The notes: generated from the letters alone by a model not told the origin. 64,000 bases of DNA from Ningiella ruwaisensis (GCF_004798935.1 NZ_RAHT01000006.1:248001-312000); one strand, 5' to 3'; positions 19,258 to 29,619 are shown, numbered from the stretch's first letter. A program made the numbers and translations.

Positions 19258-19951
19258 TATTACCTTTAGACGCACCATTTACGCTGACCCATTTACTCAA
19301 GACCCTGAGATAATTGAGGCAGCGAAAAATGACCCGAAAAAACAAGCTTTTTGGGAAGAGGTTCGTGCTATGGAAACAGCTATTCACAGTGCAATGGACA
19401 TACCTGTTCCTGACGATCTGGCTGATAAACTCATCCTTCGTCAAACGATGAAAACCCATCAGCAAAATAAACGAAAAAGCCCGTGGTATATCGCGCTGGC
19501 GGCTTCTTTACTGCTTACGAGTGCACTTACGGTAGGCATACTGACAAGCAGTTCAGGGAGCTTAATTGGTGATGTATATGCGCATATAGAACACATGGAC
19601 TATGAATCAAACAAGGGAGCGAAAGTTGACCTTTTGAGTATCAACAACAAGCTTGCCAGTTATAATGGCCAACTGCAGGATGGCATGGGTGAGATATTGT
19701 CTGCAAATTATTGTTATCTGAATTCGATTAAAAGTTTGCATTTGATTGTTAAAGGTGAAAATGGCTTGGCTTCGTTGTTTGTCCTGCCCTCTCAAGTAGC
19801 AAAAGATGTCGATGAACAATTCGCAAATGATAAGTATACTGGAAAGGCCTTTCTGCTGGAGTCAGCGAAAATTATCATTGTGGGTGAAGATGGTCAGCAG
19901 GTTGATGATTTGGCGCAGCGGGCGAAACAACTGCTTAATTTTTCGGTTTAA
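19250..19951 (+). CDS. DUF3379 family membrane protein, likely anti-sigma factor
   Basis: A 233-residue protein starting at the ATG inside the end of the sigma gene (MDDITFRR). Residues about 1-75 are charged and cytoplasmic, one membrane helix lies near 82-101 (IALAASLLLTSALTVGIL), and the rest is predicted periplasmic. DUF3379 proteins are regularly encoded next to ECF sigma factors; anti-sigma function is inferred from that pairing and the topology. No zinc-binding HxxxCxxC motif is visible, so it is not a ZAS-type anti-sigma. It ends before a good terminator. Confidence 0.82.
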   Translation: MDDITFRRTIYADPFTQDPEIIEAAKNDPKKQAFWEEVRAMETAIHSAMDIPVPDDLADKLILRQTMKTHQQNKRKSPWYIALAASLLLTSALTVGILTSSSGSLIGDVYAHIEHMDYESNKGAKVDLLSINNKLASYNGQLQDGMGEILSANYCYLNSIKSLHLIVKGENGLASLFVLPSQVAKDVDEQFANDKYTGKAFLLESAKIIIVGEDGQQVDDLAQRAKQLLNFSV

Positions 19952-19990
19952 TACGCCAGCATTATTTATCGTCCCGCCTCTTTTAAAACA

Positions 19991-20024
19991 GGTGGCAAAA
20001 CTTATCAGTTGCGCCGCCTTTTTT
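19991..20024 (+). terminator. terminator after the sigma/anti-sigma pair
   Basis: A GGTGGC/GCCGCC stem with an inner AACT-TATC-AGTT stem, followed by TTTTTT, starts 40 bases after the DUF3379 stop. Confidence 0.75.
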
Positions 20025-20171
20025 ACATTTCGATAACAAGTGACTTTTTTATAATAAATTCAAACAAATAAATACGCTTACGACGGTGAAGCAATGCAAG
20101 TAAATCGGCCTGCTCTCTTCCGATTTACTCTCAAGGTGTTACCATATAAAAAAAGCAATCAAGAGGTACAC

Positions 20172-21698
20172 ATGGAATTTGGGACATATATATCCTTGGC
20201 AATCTATTTTATCGCTATGTTAGGCATAGGCGTATACGCCTATCGAACTAATGAGGAGAGCGCATCGGGGTATCTATTGGGCGGACGAAAGTTATCCGCT
20301 CCGGTTACCGCCCTGTCAGCGGGTGCTTCCGACATGAGCGGTTGGATGCTAATGGGTGTTCCCGGTGCCATGTATGTTTCAGGCGCTTCTTCTTTGTGGA
20401 TAGTGTTCGGATTGTGTTTAGGAGCTTGGTTTAATTACTTGCTTGTTGCGCCGAGGCTTCGTGTGTTTACTGAAGTGGCTAATGACGCCATTACCTTGCC
20501 TGATTTCTTCGAGAACCGCTTTTTGGACAATACGCACATTTTGCGTATAGTCGCCTCGGTAGTCATCATTATTTTCTTCACGGTTTATACATCTTCAGGC
20601 GTGGTTGCAGGAGGCAAATTATTTGAATCGTCTTTTGGTGTAGATTATAGCTGGGGCGTATTTATTACCGCAGGCGTGGTGGTTGCCTACACGCTGGTAG
20701 GCGGGTTTATGGCGGTTTCGTTAACTGACTTCATTCAGGGCTGCATAATGTTTATTGCCCTGATTCTAGTGCCAACGGTCGTGATGTTTGAACTTGGTGG
20801 CATCAATTCAACCTTAACGGCACTTTCCGATATTGACCCTGCGCTATTACAGTTGTTTGAAGATGCTGCCACCGGCCAGACATTAGGCTTTATAGCGGTA
20901 GTCTCTTTGATGTCCTGGGGCTTGGGTTATTTCGGCCAGCCTCACATTATTGTGAGATTTATGGCGATTGGATCGCTCAAACAGATCCCAACTGCACGCC
21001 GAATTGGTATGACATGGATGATAATAGCTCTATTTGGTGCAGCGATGACGGGTCTGTTTGGATTGGCTTACATGAGTGAGACAACGGCTTCTATCGACGA
21101 CAGTGAAACTATTTTTATCGTTTTATCGCAAATTCTGTTTCACCCTCTCATAGGGGGCTTTTTGCTGGCAGCAATTTTAGCTGCAATCATGAGTACTATT
21201 TCGTCTCAACTTTTGGTTACTTCAAGTTCTTTAACACGAGATATTTACGTCAGCTTTTTACACAAAGATGCGTCCGAAAAGATGCAGGTATTGGTGGGAC
21301 GCATCTCGGTATTAGTTGTGGCAATTGTTGCCATTATTCTGGCTTTTGGTGAAAATAAAACGATTTTATCATTAGTCAGTCACGCTTGGGCAGGATTTGG
21401 CGCAGCATTTGGTCCATTAGTACTATTTACACTATTCTGGCGCAATATGACGCAAAAAGCCGCTATCGGGGGAATTGTTGCCGGGGCAATTACTGTGCTT
21501 ATCTGGATTTATGCCCCTCTAAGTGAAGAGCCCGACAGCATTTTCCAAACGCTTTATGCTATTATTCCTGGATTTATCATATCCTCACTTGTGATTTTTA
21601 TCACCGGGTCTTTATTTCCGCCAAAATCTAAAGAAATCGCAGATTTGTACGATGAATATAAATTGCAATTAAAAAATAAAAATTTCGGAAACGAGTAA
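20172..21698 (+). CDS. putP: sodium/proline symporter PutP
   Basis: A 508-residue sodium:solute symporter (SSS family) with about 13 membrane helices. The N-terminal signature GGRKLSAPVTALSAGASDMSGWMLMG and the VGGFMAVSLTDFIQG segment are close to E. coli PutP. The start was moved to the ATG at 20172 (MEFGTYISLAIYF), which has an AAGAGGT ribosome binding site and begins the first helix directly; the longer frame from 20094 adds a non-membrane stretch. It imports proline with sodium. No putA is in the window. It is followed closely by the EAL-HDOD gene. Confidence 0.93.
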   Translation: MEFGTYISLAIYFIAMLGIGVYAYRTNEESASGYLLGGRKLSAPVTALSAGASDMSGWMLMGVPGAMYVSGASSLWIVFGLCLGAWFNYLLVAPRLRVFTEVANDAITLPDFFENRFLDNTHILRIVASVVIIIFFTVYTSSGVVAGGKLFESSFGVDYSWGVFITAGVVVAYTLVGGFMAVSLTDFIQGCIMFIALILVPTVVMFELGGINSTLTALSDIDPALLQLFEDAATGQTLGFIAVVSLMSWGLGYFGQPHIIVRFMAIGSLKQIPTARRIGMTWMIIALFGAAMTGLFGLAYMSETTASIDDSETIFIVLSQILFHPLIGGFLLAAILAAIMSTISSQLLVTSSSLTRDIYVSFLHKDASEKMQVLVGRISVLVVAIVAIILAFGENKTILSLVSHAWAGFGAAFGPLVLFTLFWRNMTQKAAIGGIVAGAITVLIWIYAPLSEEPDSIFQTLYAIIPGFIISSLVIFITGSLFPPKSKEIADLYDEYKLQLKNKNFGNE

Positions 21699-21706
21699 CT
21701 CGATAA

Positions 21707-22927
21707 ATGGCCTTTTTTGCGGCGCGTCAGCCTATACTGAATTCGAAGAAAGAGCTCTTCGGATATGAATTATTGTTTCGCACGAGTATGGAAAATGCAT
21801 TTCCCGACGTAGACGAAGAAAAGGCCACATCCAAGATGATTGAGGGGCTCTATTTAGATTTGGGCCTTGATCGCATCGCTGCCGATAAACTTGCTTTTAT
21901 CAATTTTACCAAGTCTTCAATTATGGCAGGACACCCCACACTCCTTCCAAAAGAAACCGTAGTGGTTGAAGTATTGGAAACAGTAAAACCCACTAGAGCC
22001 ATATATACCCGACTCAAACAGATGCACACCAAAGGCTATACACTAGCGCTTGATGATTTTGTGCATCATCCCGATTGGGAACCCTTTTATCCGCTTTGCA
22101 AAATTATCAAAGTGGATTGCCTGAATATCAGCGAAACCGAGCTTGCGCAAACCGTAAATGTTATAAAAAGACATCCTCACATTCAGTTGCTTGCTGAAAA
22201 AGTGGAAAGTGTTGAAGAGTTCGAACGATATAAAGCATTAGGCTTTACGCTTTTTCAGGGCTACTTTTTTAGCAAACCTGAGGTGATTCAAAGCGTTTCA
22301 CTTTCATCATCTCAAAGCATGCTCAGTTCATTGCTAAGTGAAGTGTCAAAATTAGAGCCAAACATAAATAACATTGTAAAACTTTTTGAGCTGGACCCCG
22401 GACTGTCGTTCAAACTACTGCGCTATGCTCAATCTCCATATTTTCAGCGTCGCAATAAGATTGAAAATATCAAGCAAGCAATCATCATGTTAGGCAAGAG
22501 TGAATTAGAGCGTTTTATTACGCTGCTTTTTGCCGCAACCTTTGGAGAGGATAAGCCTGATGAACTCATTCGCCTATCACTTCAAAGAGCTAAATTCTGC
22601 GAATTTTTTGCCGAAAAAACAGCGCATAAAGACAGATTATCTTCCGCATTTCTAGTGGGCATGCTCTCGCTTTTAGATGCCATGCTAGACGCCAATCTGG
22701 CATCACTTATCAGCAAGTTGCCCTTATCAGCTGATATAAAAATTGCCTTGGTGCGCCAACAAGGCTGGTTAGCAGACTGTGTACAGTTGTGTAAGGATTT
22801 TGAGCAAGCAAATTGGGAAGCGATGGTGCAGGGTTGCGCCAAATATGGTGTCGATCATGATGTGATGCTTGAAGCTTACAACGACTCCATTTTATGGTCT
22901 GAGCAAAGGCTGGTGTTAATTCAGTAA
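21707..22927 (+). CDS. EAL-HDOD domain signalling protein
   Basis: A 406-residue protein of the YuxH/CdgJ type. Residues about 1-205 form an EAL-like domain with altered signature (ELLFR in place of EXLLR, ALDDFVHH in place of DDFGTG), so cyclic-di-GMP hydrolysis is doubtful. Residues about 205-400 form an HDOD domain (SFKLLRYAQSPYF; IKQAIIMLGKSELERFITL). Such proteins influence motility and biofilm in Vibrio and relatives. It lies 8 bases after putP and could be co-transcribed. A short GTAAGCG/CGCTTAC hairpin overlaps the stop but lacks a T run. Confidence 0.88.
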   Translation: MAFFAARQPILNSKKELFGYELLFRTSMENAFPDVDEEKATSKMIEGLYLDLGLDRIAADKLAFINFTKSSIMAGHPTLLPKETVVVEVLETVKPTRAIYTRLKQMHTKGYTLALDDFVHHPDWEPFYPLCKIIKVDCLNISETELAQTVNVIKRHPHIQLLAEKVESVEEFERYKALGFTLFQGYFFSKPEVIQSVSLSSSQSMLSSLLSEVSKLEPNINNIVKLFELDPGLSFKLLRYAQSPYFQRRNKIENIKQAIIMLGKSELERFITLLFAATFGEDKPDELIRLSLQRAKFCEFFAEKTAHKDRLSSAFLVGMLSLLDAMLDANLASLISKLPLSADIKIALVRQQGWLADCVQLCKDFEQANWEAMVQGCAKYGVDHDVMLEAYNDSILWSEQRLVLIQ

Positions 22928-22971
22928 GCGTCTTTTCGCTTACTTAACAGCTTTATAACAAAACTGAAAAT

Positions 22972-23237
22972 AGAGCGCGTTTATCTTTGTATATTAATTG
23001 TGCTGAAGGCCATTTAGTTGCTAGACAATCAAAAATTTGCGCAGTTTGGTGGTTCCAAATAAGCGGATTTTTGGGCAGTATAGCAATTAAATGGCCTCAG
23101 CCCTGCGGGTTGGGCCTAAAATTGGCGATAACTGCGTTATTCCTAATTCGTTTGGAACCACCAAACTTCATCAGCAATGCCTTGTTCTCGCCAATTTTAG
23201 ACGCCAACACAATTAATGAACAAAGATAAACACGCTC
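22972..23237. repeat. 266-bp nested palindromic element
   Basis: Outer ends AGAGCGCGTTTATCTTTG (22972) and CAAAGATAAACACGCTCT (to 23237) are imperfect inverted repeats and the match continues for about 30 bases. Inside, AGTTTGGTGGTTCCAAA (from about 23043) pairs with TTTGGAACCACCAAACT (about 23151-23167), and AGGCCATTTAGTTGCT pairs with AGCAATTAAATGGCCT. Further in, GGCCTAAAATTGGCGA matches the inverse of TCGCCAATTTTAG. It is an elaborate nested structure in the gap before cysD. The open frame inside it (22987-23229) follows from the repeat and is not called a gene. Its core differs from the copies at 5.3 and 29.7 kb. Confidence 0.8.
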
Positions 23238-23284
23238 TGGTTATGAAATAGTAATTAATCATAGCCAATTGTCATAAATTCGTT

Positions 23285-23313
23285 TTGTTAAATGTGTTAG
23301 AGTTCTATCTATA
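23285..23313 (+). promoter_or_regulatory. possible sigma70 promoter for the cysDCQN operon
   Basis: TTGTTA (23285-23290) and TCTATA (23308-23313) are spaced by 17 bases, about 33 bases upstream of cysD. It is read by eye only; a CysB site could not be identified. Confidence 0.35.
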
Positions 23314-23345
23314 TAGTTTTCTGATATATAAAGGACCCGCTATTC

Positions 23346-24278
23346 ATGAGCGCATCAGAGCACAATAGCCAGAGCACCAAAACAATCTCCCACCTCAAAC
23401 AACTTGAAGCGGAAAGCATACAGATATTTCGGGAAGTAGCAGCGGAATTTGACAACCCCGTTATGCTTTATTCTGTCGGTAAAGATTCCTCCGTTTTGCT
23501 TCATTTGGCGCGAAAGGCCTTCGCTCCTGGCACCATTCCTTTTCCCCTATTGCATGTGGACACCACGTGGAAATTCCGTGAAATGATTGAATTTAGAGAC
23601 CGGATGGCACAAAAGCATAATCTCAATTTGCTGGTGCATATCAATCAGGAAGGAGTGGATCAGGGTATCAATCCATTTTCTGTGGGAAGCGCGAAACACA
23701 CCGACATCATGAAAACCGCTGCCCTTAAACAGGCATTGAACAAATATAAATTTGATGCGGCTTTTGGTGGTGCGCGCCGAGATGAAGAAAAATCACGAGC
23801 AAAAGAACGCGTATATTCATTTAGAGATGAAAACCATCGCTGGGACCCAAAAAATCAGCGCCCCGAACTTTGGAATATTTACAACTCGCAAATCAACAAA
23901 GGCGAGAGCATTCGTGTGTTTCCAATGTCTAATTGGACAGAACTGGATATTTGGCAATATATTTATATGGAAAATATTGAGATACCTTCACTATATTTAG
24001 CAAAACCTAGACCTGTGGTAGAGCGAGACGGTGTGCTAATCATGGTTGACGATGAACGTATGCCCCTGCACGAGGGTGAGAAACCTCAAATGAAGTCTGT
24101 CAGATTCAGAACACTGGGTTGTTACCCGCTGACCGGAGCAGTTGAATCAACCGCAAGCACCTTACCAGAGGTCATACAGGAAATGCTGTTAACGAAAACA
24201 TCTGAACGACAAGGCCGAGTGATTGATCACGACTCCTCAGGTTCGATGGAAAAGAAAAAAATGGAAGGGTATTTTTAA
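23346..24278 (+). CDS. cysD: sulfate adenylyltransferase subunit 2 CysD
   Basis: A 310-residue ATP-pyrophosphatase-fold subunit of ATP sulfurylase with the PP-loop [17 protein letters not shown] near residue 42 and the family segments [15 protein letters not shown] and [15 protein letters not shown]. With CysN it forms APS from sulfate and ATP, driven by GTP hydrolysis. It is the first gene of a compact cysD-cysC-cysQ-cysN-permease operon; its stop overlaps the cysC start by one base. E. coli CysD is 302 residues. Confidence 0.96.
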   Translation: MSASEHNSQSTKTISHLKQLEAESIQIFREVAAEFDNPVMLYSVGKDSSVLLHLARKAFAPGTIPFPLLHVDTTWKFREMIEFRDRMAQKHNLNLLVHINQEGVDQGINPFSVGSAKHTDIMKTAALKQALNKYKFDAAFGGARRDEEKSRAKERVYSFRDENHRWDPKNQRPELWNIYNSQINKGESIRVFPMSNWTELDIWQYIYMENIEIPSLYLAKPRPVVERDGVLIMVDDERMPLHEGEKPQMKSVRFRTLGCYPLTGAVESTASTLPEVIQEMLLTKTSERQGRVIDHDSSGSMEKKKMEGYF

Positions 24279-24877
24279 TGACAGATACAAATGTAGTATG
24301 GCATCAGTACACTATCGATAAACAAGAGCGTGCAAAATCACTTGGTCAAAAACCAGCCGTCATTTGGCTGACCGGACTCTCTGGCTCGGGTAAATCTACT
24401 TTGGCAAATCTGTTAGAGAAAAAGCTCCATCAACATTCTCATCATACTTACTTACTGGATGGCGACAATGTGAGGCACGGCTTGTGTGGCGATCTGGGCT
24501 TTGATGACAAAGCACGGGTAGAAAATATTCGCCGCATAAGTGAAGTATCCAAGCTTTTTGTCGATGCCGGATTAATTGTGCTCACCGCGTTTATTTCCCC
24601 GTTTAGGGATGATCGCCGATTTTGTCGTTCATTACTTAAAGAGGGTGAGTTTATTGAGGTGTTTGTCGATACACCATTGGAAGTTTGCGAACAGCGCGAT
24701 CCAAAAGGCTTGTACAAAAAGGCGCGCGCAGGCGATATCAAACATTTTACCGGGATAGATTCCGAATATCAGGTGCCAGAATCGCCAGAAGTGCACTTTG
24801 AATACAGGGATGAATCCCCTGAAGACAGCGCTGAAAGACTTTACCTTGCTCTTAAACAAAAAGGGTATGTGTCATGA
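24278..24877 (+). CDS. cysC: adenylyl-sulfate kinase CysC
   Basis: A 199-residue APS kinase with P-loop GLSGSGKST, the DGDNVRHGL motif and the [10 protein letters not shown] segment that binds APS. It converts APS to PAPS. It is placed directly after cysD instead of after cysN as in E. coli. It overlaps the cysQ start by 4 bases (ATGA). PAPS may serve either reductive assimilation or sulfotransferases; cysH is not in the window, so the use cannot be decided. Confidence 0.96.
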   Translation: MTDTNVVWHQYTIDKQERAKSLGQKPAVIWLTGLSGSGKSTLANLLEKKLHQHSHHTYLLDGDNVRHGLCGDLGFDDKARVENIRRISEVSKLFVDAGLIVLTAFISPFRDDRRFCRSLLKEGEFIEVFVDTPLEVCEQRDPKGLYKKARAGDIKHFTGIDSEYQVPESPEVHFEYRDESPEDSAERLYLALKQKGYVS

Positions 24878-25671
24878 GCCGCTTCGAAATAACACAAACC
24901 TTGGTTGATGCAGTTACAAAAATCGCGGTCGAAGCAGGTGAGCGAATTCTCACTATTTATGACAAGGATTTTAAGATCTATGAGAAAAACGATGCATCTC
25001 CTTTAACAGAGGCAGACTTGGCGGCTCATCTTCATATTGTTGAGAGTTTAAGCAATCTTGCTGACCTTCCCATTTTGTCCGAGGAGTCATCCAATATTTC
25101 ATGGGAAACGCGCAAATCCTGGTCTCGCTACTGGCTTGTAGACCCACTGGACGGCACCAAAGAGTTTATCAAGAAAAATGGAGAATTTACGGTCAATATT
25201 GCATTGATTGAATATGGCGAGCCCACGCTAGGTGTGGTACACGCCCCCGTTCTAGATACGACTTATGTCGGTTGGGTAGGTGAAAAAGCTTACAAGCTTG
25301 TCAACGGCAATGAGAAAGCCATTCACATTAAGCCTCATCAAGAGGGAGAAACCTGGCAGGTCGTTGGAAGTCGCTCACATCAAAGCCCTGAAATAAACAA
25401 AGTACTGGATGCGCTTGGCGGCGAGAGTGAACTCGTCGCAATGGGAAGCTCGCTTAAACTTTGCTGTGTTGCTGATGGCACTGCCCATGTATATCCTAGA
25501 GTTGGCCCAACGAGTGAATGGGACACAGCCGCGGCGCATGCAGTCGTGTCGGCAGCAGGCGGAAAGGTGGTAGTGCTTGATTTAGACAAGCCCTTTGACG
25601 ATGATGCCCATCCCTTGCGTTACAATCAAAAAGAATCCTTATTAAATCCCTTTTTCATGGTAAAAAGTTGA
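24874..25671 (+). CDS. cysQ: 3'(2'),5'-bisphosphate nucleotidase CysQ
   Basis: A 265-residue inositol-monophosphatase superfamily enzyme. The metal motifs [20 protein letters not shown] and WDTAAAHAV are all present. CysQ removes PAP and may hydrolyse PAPS, controlling the pool built by CysDN and CysC. Its position inside the activation operon, between cysC and cysN, fits that role. Only one base separates it from the cysN start. Confidence 0.94.
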   Translation: MSRFEITQTLVDAVTKIAVEAGERILTIYDKDFKIYEKNDASPLTEADLAAHLHIVESLSNLADLPILSEESSNISWETRKSWSRYWLVDPLDGTKEFIKKNGEFTVNIALIEYGEPTLGVVHAPVLDTTYVGWVGEKAYKLVNGNEKAIHIKPHQEGETWQVVGSRSHQSPEINKVLDALGGESELVAMGSSLKLCCVADGTAHVYPRVGPTSEWDTAAAHAVVSAAGGKVVVLDLDKPFDDDAHPLRYNQKESLLNPFFMVKS

Positions 25672-25672
25672 T

Positions 25673-27079
25673 ATGAACAATCAGAACGAATTATTAAAAA
25701 CCGATATACTAGAATATTTGGAGCAACACGAGAAAAAGGACCTGCTGAGGTTTTTAACATGCGGAAGTGTGGATGACGGCAAAAGCACCTTGATTGGCCG
25801 ATTGCTGCACGATTCTAAAATGATTTACGAAGATCAGCTTGCTGCCATTACCAACGACAGTAAAAAAGTAGGCACCACCGGCGACAAGGTGGATTTGGCA
25901 CTTTTAGTTGATGGCTTGCAGTCGGAACGTGAGCAAGGCATTACCATTGATGTGGCCTATCGTTATTTTAGTACGGATAAACGTAAATTTATCATCGCCG
26001 ATACGCCAGGACACGAACAGTACACTCGCAACATGGTAACCGGCGCCTCAACCTGCGATTTGGCTATTATACTGATTGATGCCCGTGCGGGTGTAAAAAC
26101 GCAAACTAAACGACACAGCTTTTTAGCTTCGCTCCTTGGCATAAAACACGTGGTAGTGGCGATCAATAAAATGGACTTGATGGATTACCGTCAAGACGTT
26201 TATGAGAAAATTCGTGAAGACTATTTGGTGTTTTCAAAGCAATTAAACATCCCTGACATACGCTTTGTCCCAATATCTGCCCTTGAGGGAGATAACGTTG
26301 TCAATCGCAGCGAGCATACCCCATGGTTTGACGGCGACTTGCTGATGGAAACGCTTGAGACGATTCAGATCACGCCACAGCGATACGATGATTTCAGATT
26401 CCCGGTACAGTATGTAAACCGTCCAAACCTAAACTTCAGAGGCTTTGCCGGTACGATTGTTTCAGGTGCAGTTGATGTGGGCGATCCCATCACTGTTTTA
26501 CCGTCTGGCAAGCAATCAAAAATAAAAACAATTACCACTTTTGATGGTGATTTACCGCGAGGAGAAGCGCCTAATGCGGTCACCATTACCCTTGAAGATG
26601 AGATTGATATTTCTCGCGGGGATATGATCGTAAAAACCGGCAGCAAACCACTTAATACGAATGAATATCGCACGCACATGGTATGGATGTCTGAAGACGC
26701 TCTGATTCCCAACAAACAATATAGCTTTAAATTTGCGACTAAATTAGTCAGTGGAAGCGTAGCGAACATCGAGCATAAAATTGATGTGAATACATTAGAA
26801 GAAAGCGATGCTCTTCACTTGAACCTTAATGAAATCGGTATTGTTGATATTCGACTCACGCAAACTGTAGCATGCGATCCATATACAGAAAATCGCGCAA
26901 CTGGTGCTTTTATCGTTATTGACAGACTAACTAACGGTACGGTAGGTGCAGGTATGGTCATTTCAGCGCATGCATCAAAAACACCCAAAGGCGCCTATTC
27001 AGAGTTTGAATTGGAGTTTAACGCCTTAGTCAGAAAGCATTTTCCGCATTGGGGAGCGATTGATATCAGCCAAGGTTGA
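25673..27079 (+). CDS. cysN: sulfate adenylyltransferase subunit 1 CysN
   Basis: A 468-residue EF-Tu-like GTPase subunit of ATP sulfurylase: G1 [10 protein letters not shown]3 [13 protein letters not shown]4 NKMD, then beta-barrel domains 2 and 3. Length is close to E. coli CysN (475), and it is not fused to CysC. Works with CysD encoded at the start of the operon. The non-adjacent order D-C-Q-N differs from the common cysDN(C) order. Confidence 0.96.
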   Translation: MNNQNELLKTDILEYLEQHEKKDLLRFLTCGSVDDGKSTLIGRLLHDSKMIYEDQLAAITNDSKKVGTTGDKVDLALLVDGLQSEREQGITIDVAYRYFSTDKRKFIIADTPGHEQYTRNMVTGASTCDLAIILIDARAGVKTQTKRHSFLASLLGIKHVVVAINKMDLMDYRQDVYEKIREDYLVFSKQLNIPDIRFVPISALEGDNVVNRSEHTPWFDGDLLMETLETIQITPQRYDDFRFPVQYVNRPNLNFRGFAGTIVSGAVDVGDPITVLPSGKQSKIKTITTFDGDLPRGEAPNAVTITLEDEIDISRGDMIVKTGSKPLNTNEYRTHMVWMSEDALIPNKQYSFKFATKLVSGSVANIEHKIDVNTLEESDALHLNLNEIGIVDIRLTQTVACDPYTENRATGAFIVIDRLTNGTVGAGMVISAHASKTPKGAYSEFELEFNALVRKHFPHWGAIDISQG

Positions 27080-27098
27080 TTGACGAAGTAAAAACAAT

Positions 27099-28823
27099 AT
27101 GGAAATGCCTCAACTGCTGGTTCTTTTGATTTTTGTCGCGACGATGGGTGCGCTTATCTTTACCAATCGTCGCCCTTCAGCTATTTTTGGCGGATGCATG
27201 CTTGCGCTTTTATTGACGCAACAATTGCGCTTTGAACAAGTGCTGGCAAACGCCACTAATACCGGTTTGGTTACCCTGGTTCTTTTATTGATTGTGAGTC
27301 AGTCAGTAGACAAAACAGCATTCATAAAGCGCTTGGGACGGGCAATTATTGCAAACACCTACACGAAAAGCTTCATTCGTATGTTTGCTGTTACCTTTGC
27401 ATCCTCGGCATTGCTGAATAATACTGCGGTAGTGGCAAGCCTTATCGGACCGATAAAACAAAATACGCAGCATCCACCATCCAGATTGCTCATTCCCCTG
27501 TCCTATGCTGCTATTTTGGGTGGCACGGTGACATTAATTGGCACATCGACAAACCTGATTGTGGACAGTTTCTTGATTGAGCACGGGCATCCCGGCTTTG
27601 CGTTTTTCGACTTTACCCTGTTTGGACTAAGCGCCGGCATAGTTTGCGGCATTCTTATGTACTTTCTCCATCCGCTTTTACCCAAAATGAAAGCAAGTGA
27701 ATCAAACTATACTAGCTACCTGCTGGAAGCAGATGTAGAATCCGGCTCGGAACTGATTGGTAAAACGGTTGAACAAAACCATTTACGCAATCTCCCTGAG
27801 CTCTTTCTGATTGAAGTGGTGCGAAAAAACAAAATTATCTCGCCAGTTTCTCCGCAATTTATTATTCAGGAAAGCGATAAGCTTATTTTTACCGGGAATA
27901 TCAAAAAAATCGAGAACATTGAACACATTAAAGGGCTCACTATGTTTGCCGAAGCAGATGGGCTCTTACAAGAAAATCTCACTGAAGTGATTGTTTCAAA
28001 TCGCTCTACCTTGATAAATAAAACGCTTAAAGAAGTTGGCTTTAGAGCCCTGTTCGATGCTGCTGTTGTTGCAGTAAGACGAGATGGCGAGGCGATTTCA
28101 GGCAAGATGGGTGAATTGAAACTTAAAGCGGGAGACTTTTTACTTCTTGCAACCGGTAATGACTTTCAAAAACGCGATAATATCGCGAAAAACTTTTTTG
28201 TAGTCTCCGAGCAAAAATTAAATCGAAAACTGCTTTCCTGGCAGGAATGGCTGACCTTACTGGGTTTTGTTGGCACAGTCACCCTCGCTGCATTAAACCT
28301 GGTGCCTTTGGCCGTAGGATTGTTATTTTTTGCTGCGGTTCTTTGCGCCGTAAAAGTGTCTTCTTTAAACGAAATCAAGCGTAACTTACCACTTAATTTA
28401 ATCATTGTAATTGTAGGCGCTTTATCGCTCGCTTCCGCTTTGGAAGACTCCGGGATAATCACAGCAATGACGGGATTTTTTAAGCCGCTGTTGCTTGATA
28501 CAAACCCAATCTATGCCTTGATTTGTGTATACCTTCTTACAATGCTATTGACTGAGTTTGTTACCAATAACGCGGCGGCTGCGCTGATGTTTCCTTTCGC
28601 TTACGGTATTGTGAACGCCATGGGGCTACCCATTATGCCTTTCGCTCTTGCTGTTGCGTTTGCCGCAAGCGCAAGCTTTATTTCACCCTATGGTTATCAA
28701 ACCAATCTATTAGTGTTTAGTGCCTCTGATTACAAGTTTTCTGATTTTGTCAAAATAGGTACGCCAATATCCGTTGTATATGGCACGGTAGTGTTGAGCT
28801 TACTTTCGCTTGTGTATTTTTAG
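27099..28823 (+). CDS. SLC13/DASS-type permease with RCK-C domains, likely sulfate transporter
   Basis: A 574-residue membrane protein. Residues about 1-195 contain helices with the family signatures SALLNNTAVVASL and GTVTLIGTSTNLIVDS. Residues about 205-370 hold two TrkA/RCK C-terminal domains, and a second helical half follows with the repeat signature TEFVTNNAAAALMFPFA and PYGYQTNLLV. Such proteins encoded beside cys genes in marine bacteria are taken as sodium-dependent sulfate importers. It lies 19 bases after cysN in the operon, which supports that substrate, but no direct evidence exists here. Confidence 0.85.
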   Translation: MEMPQLLVLLIFVATMGALIFTNRRPSAIFGGCMLALLLTQQLRFEQVLANATNTGLVTLVLLLIVSQSVDKTAFIKRLGRAIIANTYTKSFIRMFAVTFASSALLNNTAVVASLIGPIKQNTQHPPSRLLIPLSYAAILGGTVTLIGTSTNLIVDSFLIEHGHPGFAFFDFTLFGLSAGIVCGILMYFLHPLLPKMKASESNYTSYLLEADVESGSELIGKTVEQNHLRNLPELFLIEVVRKNKIISPVSPQFIIQESDKLIFTGNIKKIENIEHIKGLTMFAEADGLLQENLTEVIVSNRSTLINKTLKEVGFRALFDAAVVAVRRDGEAISGKMGELKLKAGDFLLLATGNDFQKRDNIAKNFFVVSEQKLNRKLLSWQEWLTLLGFVGTVTLAALNLVPLAVGLLFFAAVLCAVKVSSLNEIKRNLPLNLIIVIVGALSLASALEDSGIITAMTGFFKPLLLDTNPIYALICVYLLTMLLTEFVTNNAAAALMFPFAYGIVNAMGLPIMPFALAVAFAASASFISPYGYQTNLLVFSASDYKFSDFVKIGTPISVVYGTVVLSLLSLVYF

Positions 28824-28834
28824 GCACTAACAAC

Positions 28835-29302
28835 TCATTTTTTGTCTTGATGTTTTTCGATGATCAAATCTGCATAACTTCGCAATTTGTCTTTTTGACG
28901 CAAATGCGCAAAAGGATCTGACTTTTCAGCGGTGTTTTTATCGGTCAGATCCCCAGCTTTTACTCTACTCTCTCTCTCGTTTTCATTTGTTTGCTTCTTA
29001 AATGAGAGAATACGGGCAAGTGCTGAATTTTTGTCCGACTTATCAGCTTGGCTTTGCTTTCGTTTGTTATACCAATTGTTCAGCAAAAAAAATGCAAAAA
29101 TTGCGATAATCCAAACCAGCCATTTGAGGATAAATGACCAACCTACAGATGCATTGTCAGATTGAGCGGCATAGGCTAAATAGTCCTGATGCACCTGCCC
29201 TACAATCAATACAAACACAATTAAGGCAATTAGGCTTACTAGTAAAAATTTATACTTACGCCAGAGTAGCCCAGATAATATAATATTGATGATTTTATTC
29301 AT
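28835..29302 (-). CDS. membrane protein of unknown function
   Basis: A 155-residue protein with two membrane helices (about 15-37 and 56-78) and a charged, probably disordered C-terminal tail of about 75 residues. No domain is recognised. It is paired with a 76-residue gene five bases upstream on the same strand and converges with the sulfate permease gene 11 bases away with no visible terminator between them. Confidence 0.65.
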   Translation of the reverse strand: MNKIINIILSGLLWRKYKFLLVSLIALIVFVLIVGQVHQDYLAYAAQSDNASVGWSFILKWLVWIIAIFAFFLLNNWYNKRKQSQADKSDKNSALARILSFKKQTNENERESRVKAGDLTDKNTAEKSDPFAHLRQKDKLRSYADLIIEKHQDKK

Positions 29303-29307
29303 TTACC

Positions 29308-29538
29308 CTACCCGAAAATATTAAAGCCAAGCACTGCAAGTACTGCAAGCAAGCCTTTTTCTTTAATGGCTGAATAAATTTTCCCCTCTTCTTCCTGCAC
29401 AATAACTTCCAGTTCATCTGGCTCAAAGTCTTCTGGCTTTTTTTGCATCAATACAATTCGCGTTTTGGCGCGCTCAATGGCCTTATCGCGTATGGTTTGC
29501 TTTATCTTATTGTTAAGTGTTGTAAATGGATTATTCAA
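29308..29538 (-). CDS. small protein of unknown function
   Basis: A 76-residue protein with a basic N-terminal helix, an acidic middle (PEDFEPDELEVIVQEEEG) and a hydrophobic C-terminus (GLLAVLAVLGFNIFG) that could insert in or lie on the membrane. It resembles short conserved hypothetical proteins of Alteromonadales. Immediately upstream of and presumably co-transcribed with the 155-residue membrane protein gene. Confidence 0.6.
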   Translation of the reverse strand: MNNPFTTLNNKIKQTIRDKAIERAKTRIVLMQKKPEDFEPDELEVIVQEEEGKIYSAIKEKGLLAVLAVLGFNIFG

Positions 29539-29619
29539 ATGAGTCCTTAATAAACAGTATTTCGCTGAGCGTGAATGCTAATTAACCTCAACTGGTAAGT
29601 ATATAAGCGCATTTCTTAA

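Noticed and set aside
22987-23229. 80-codon open frame on the plus strand
   Set aside because: It lies wholly inside the nested palindrome, has no ribosome binding site, and its codons simply follow the repeat arms.
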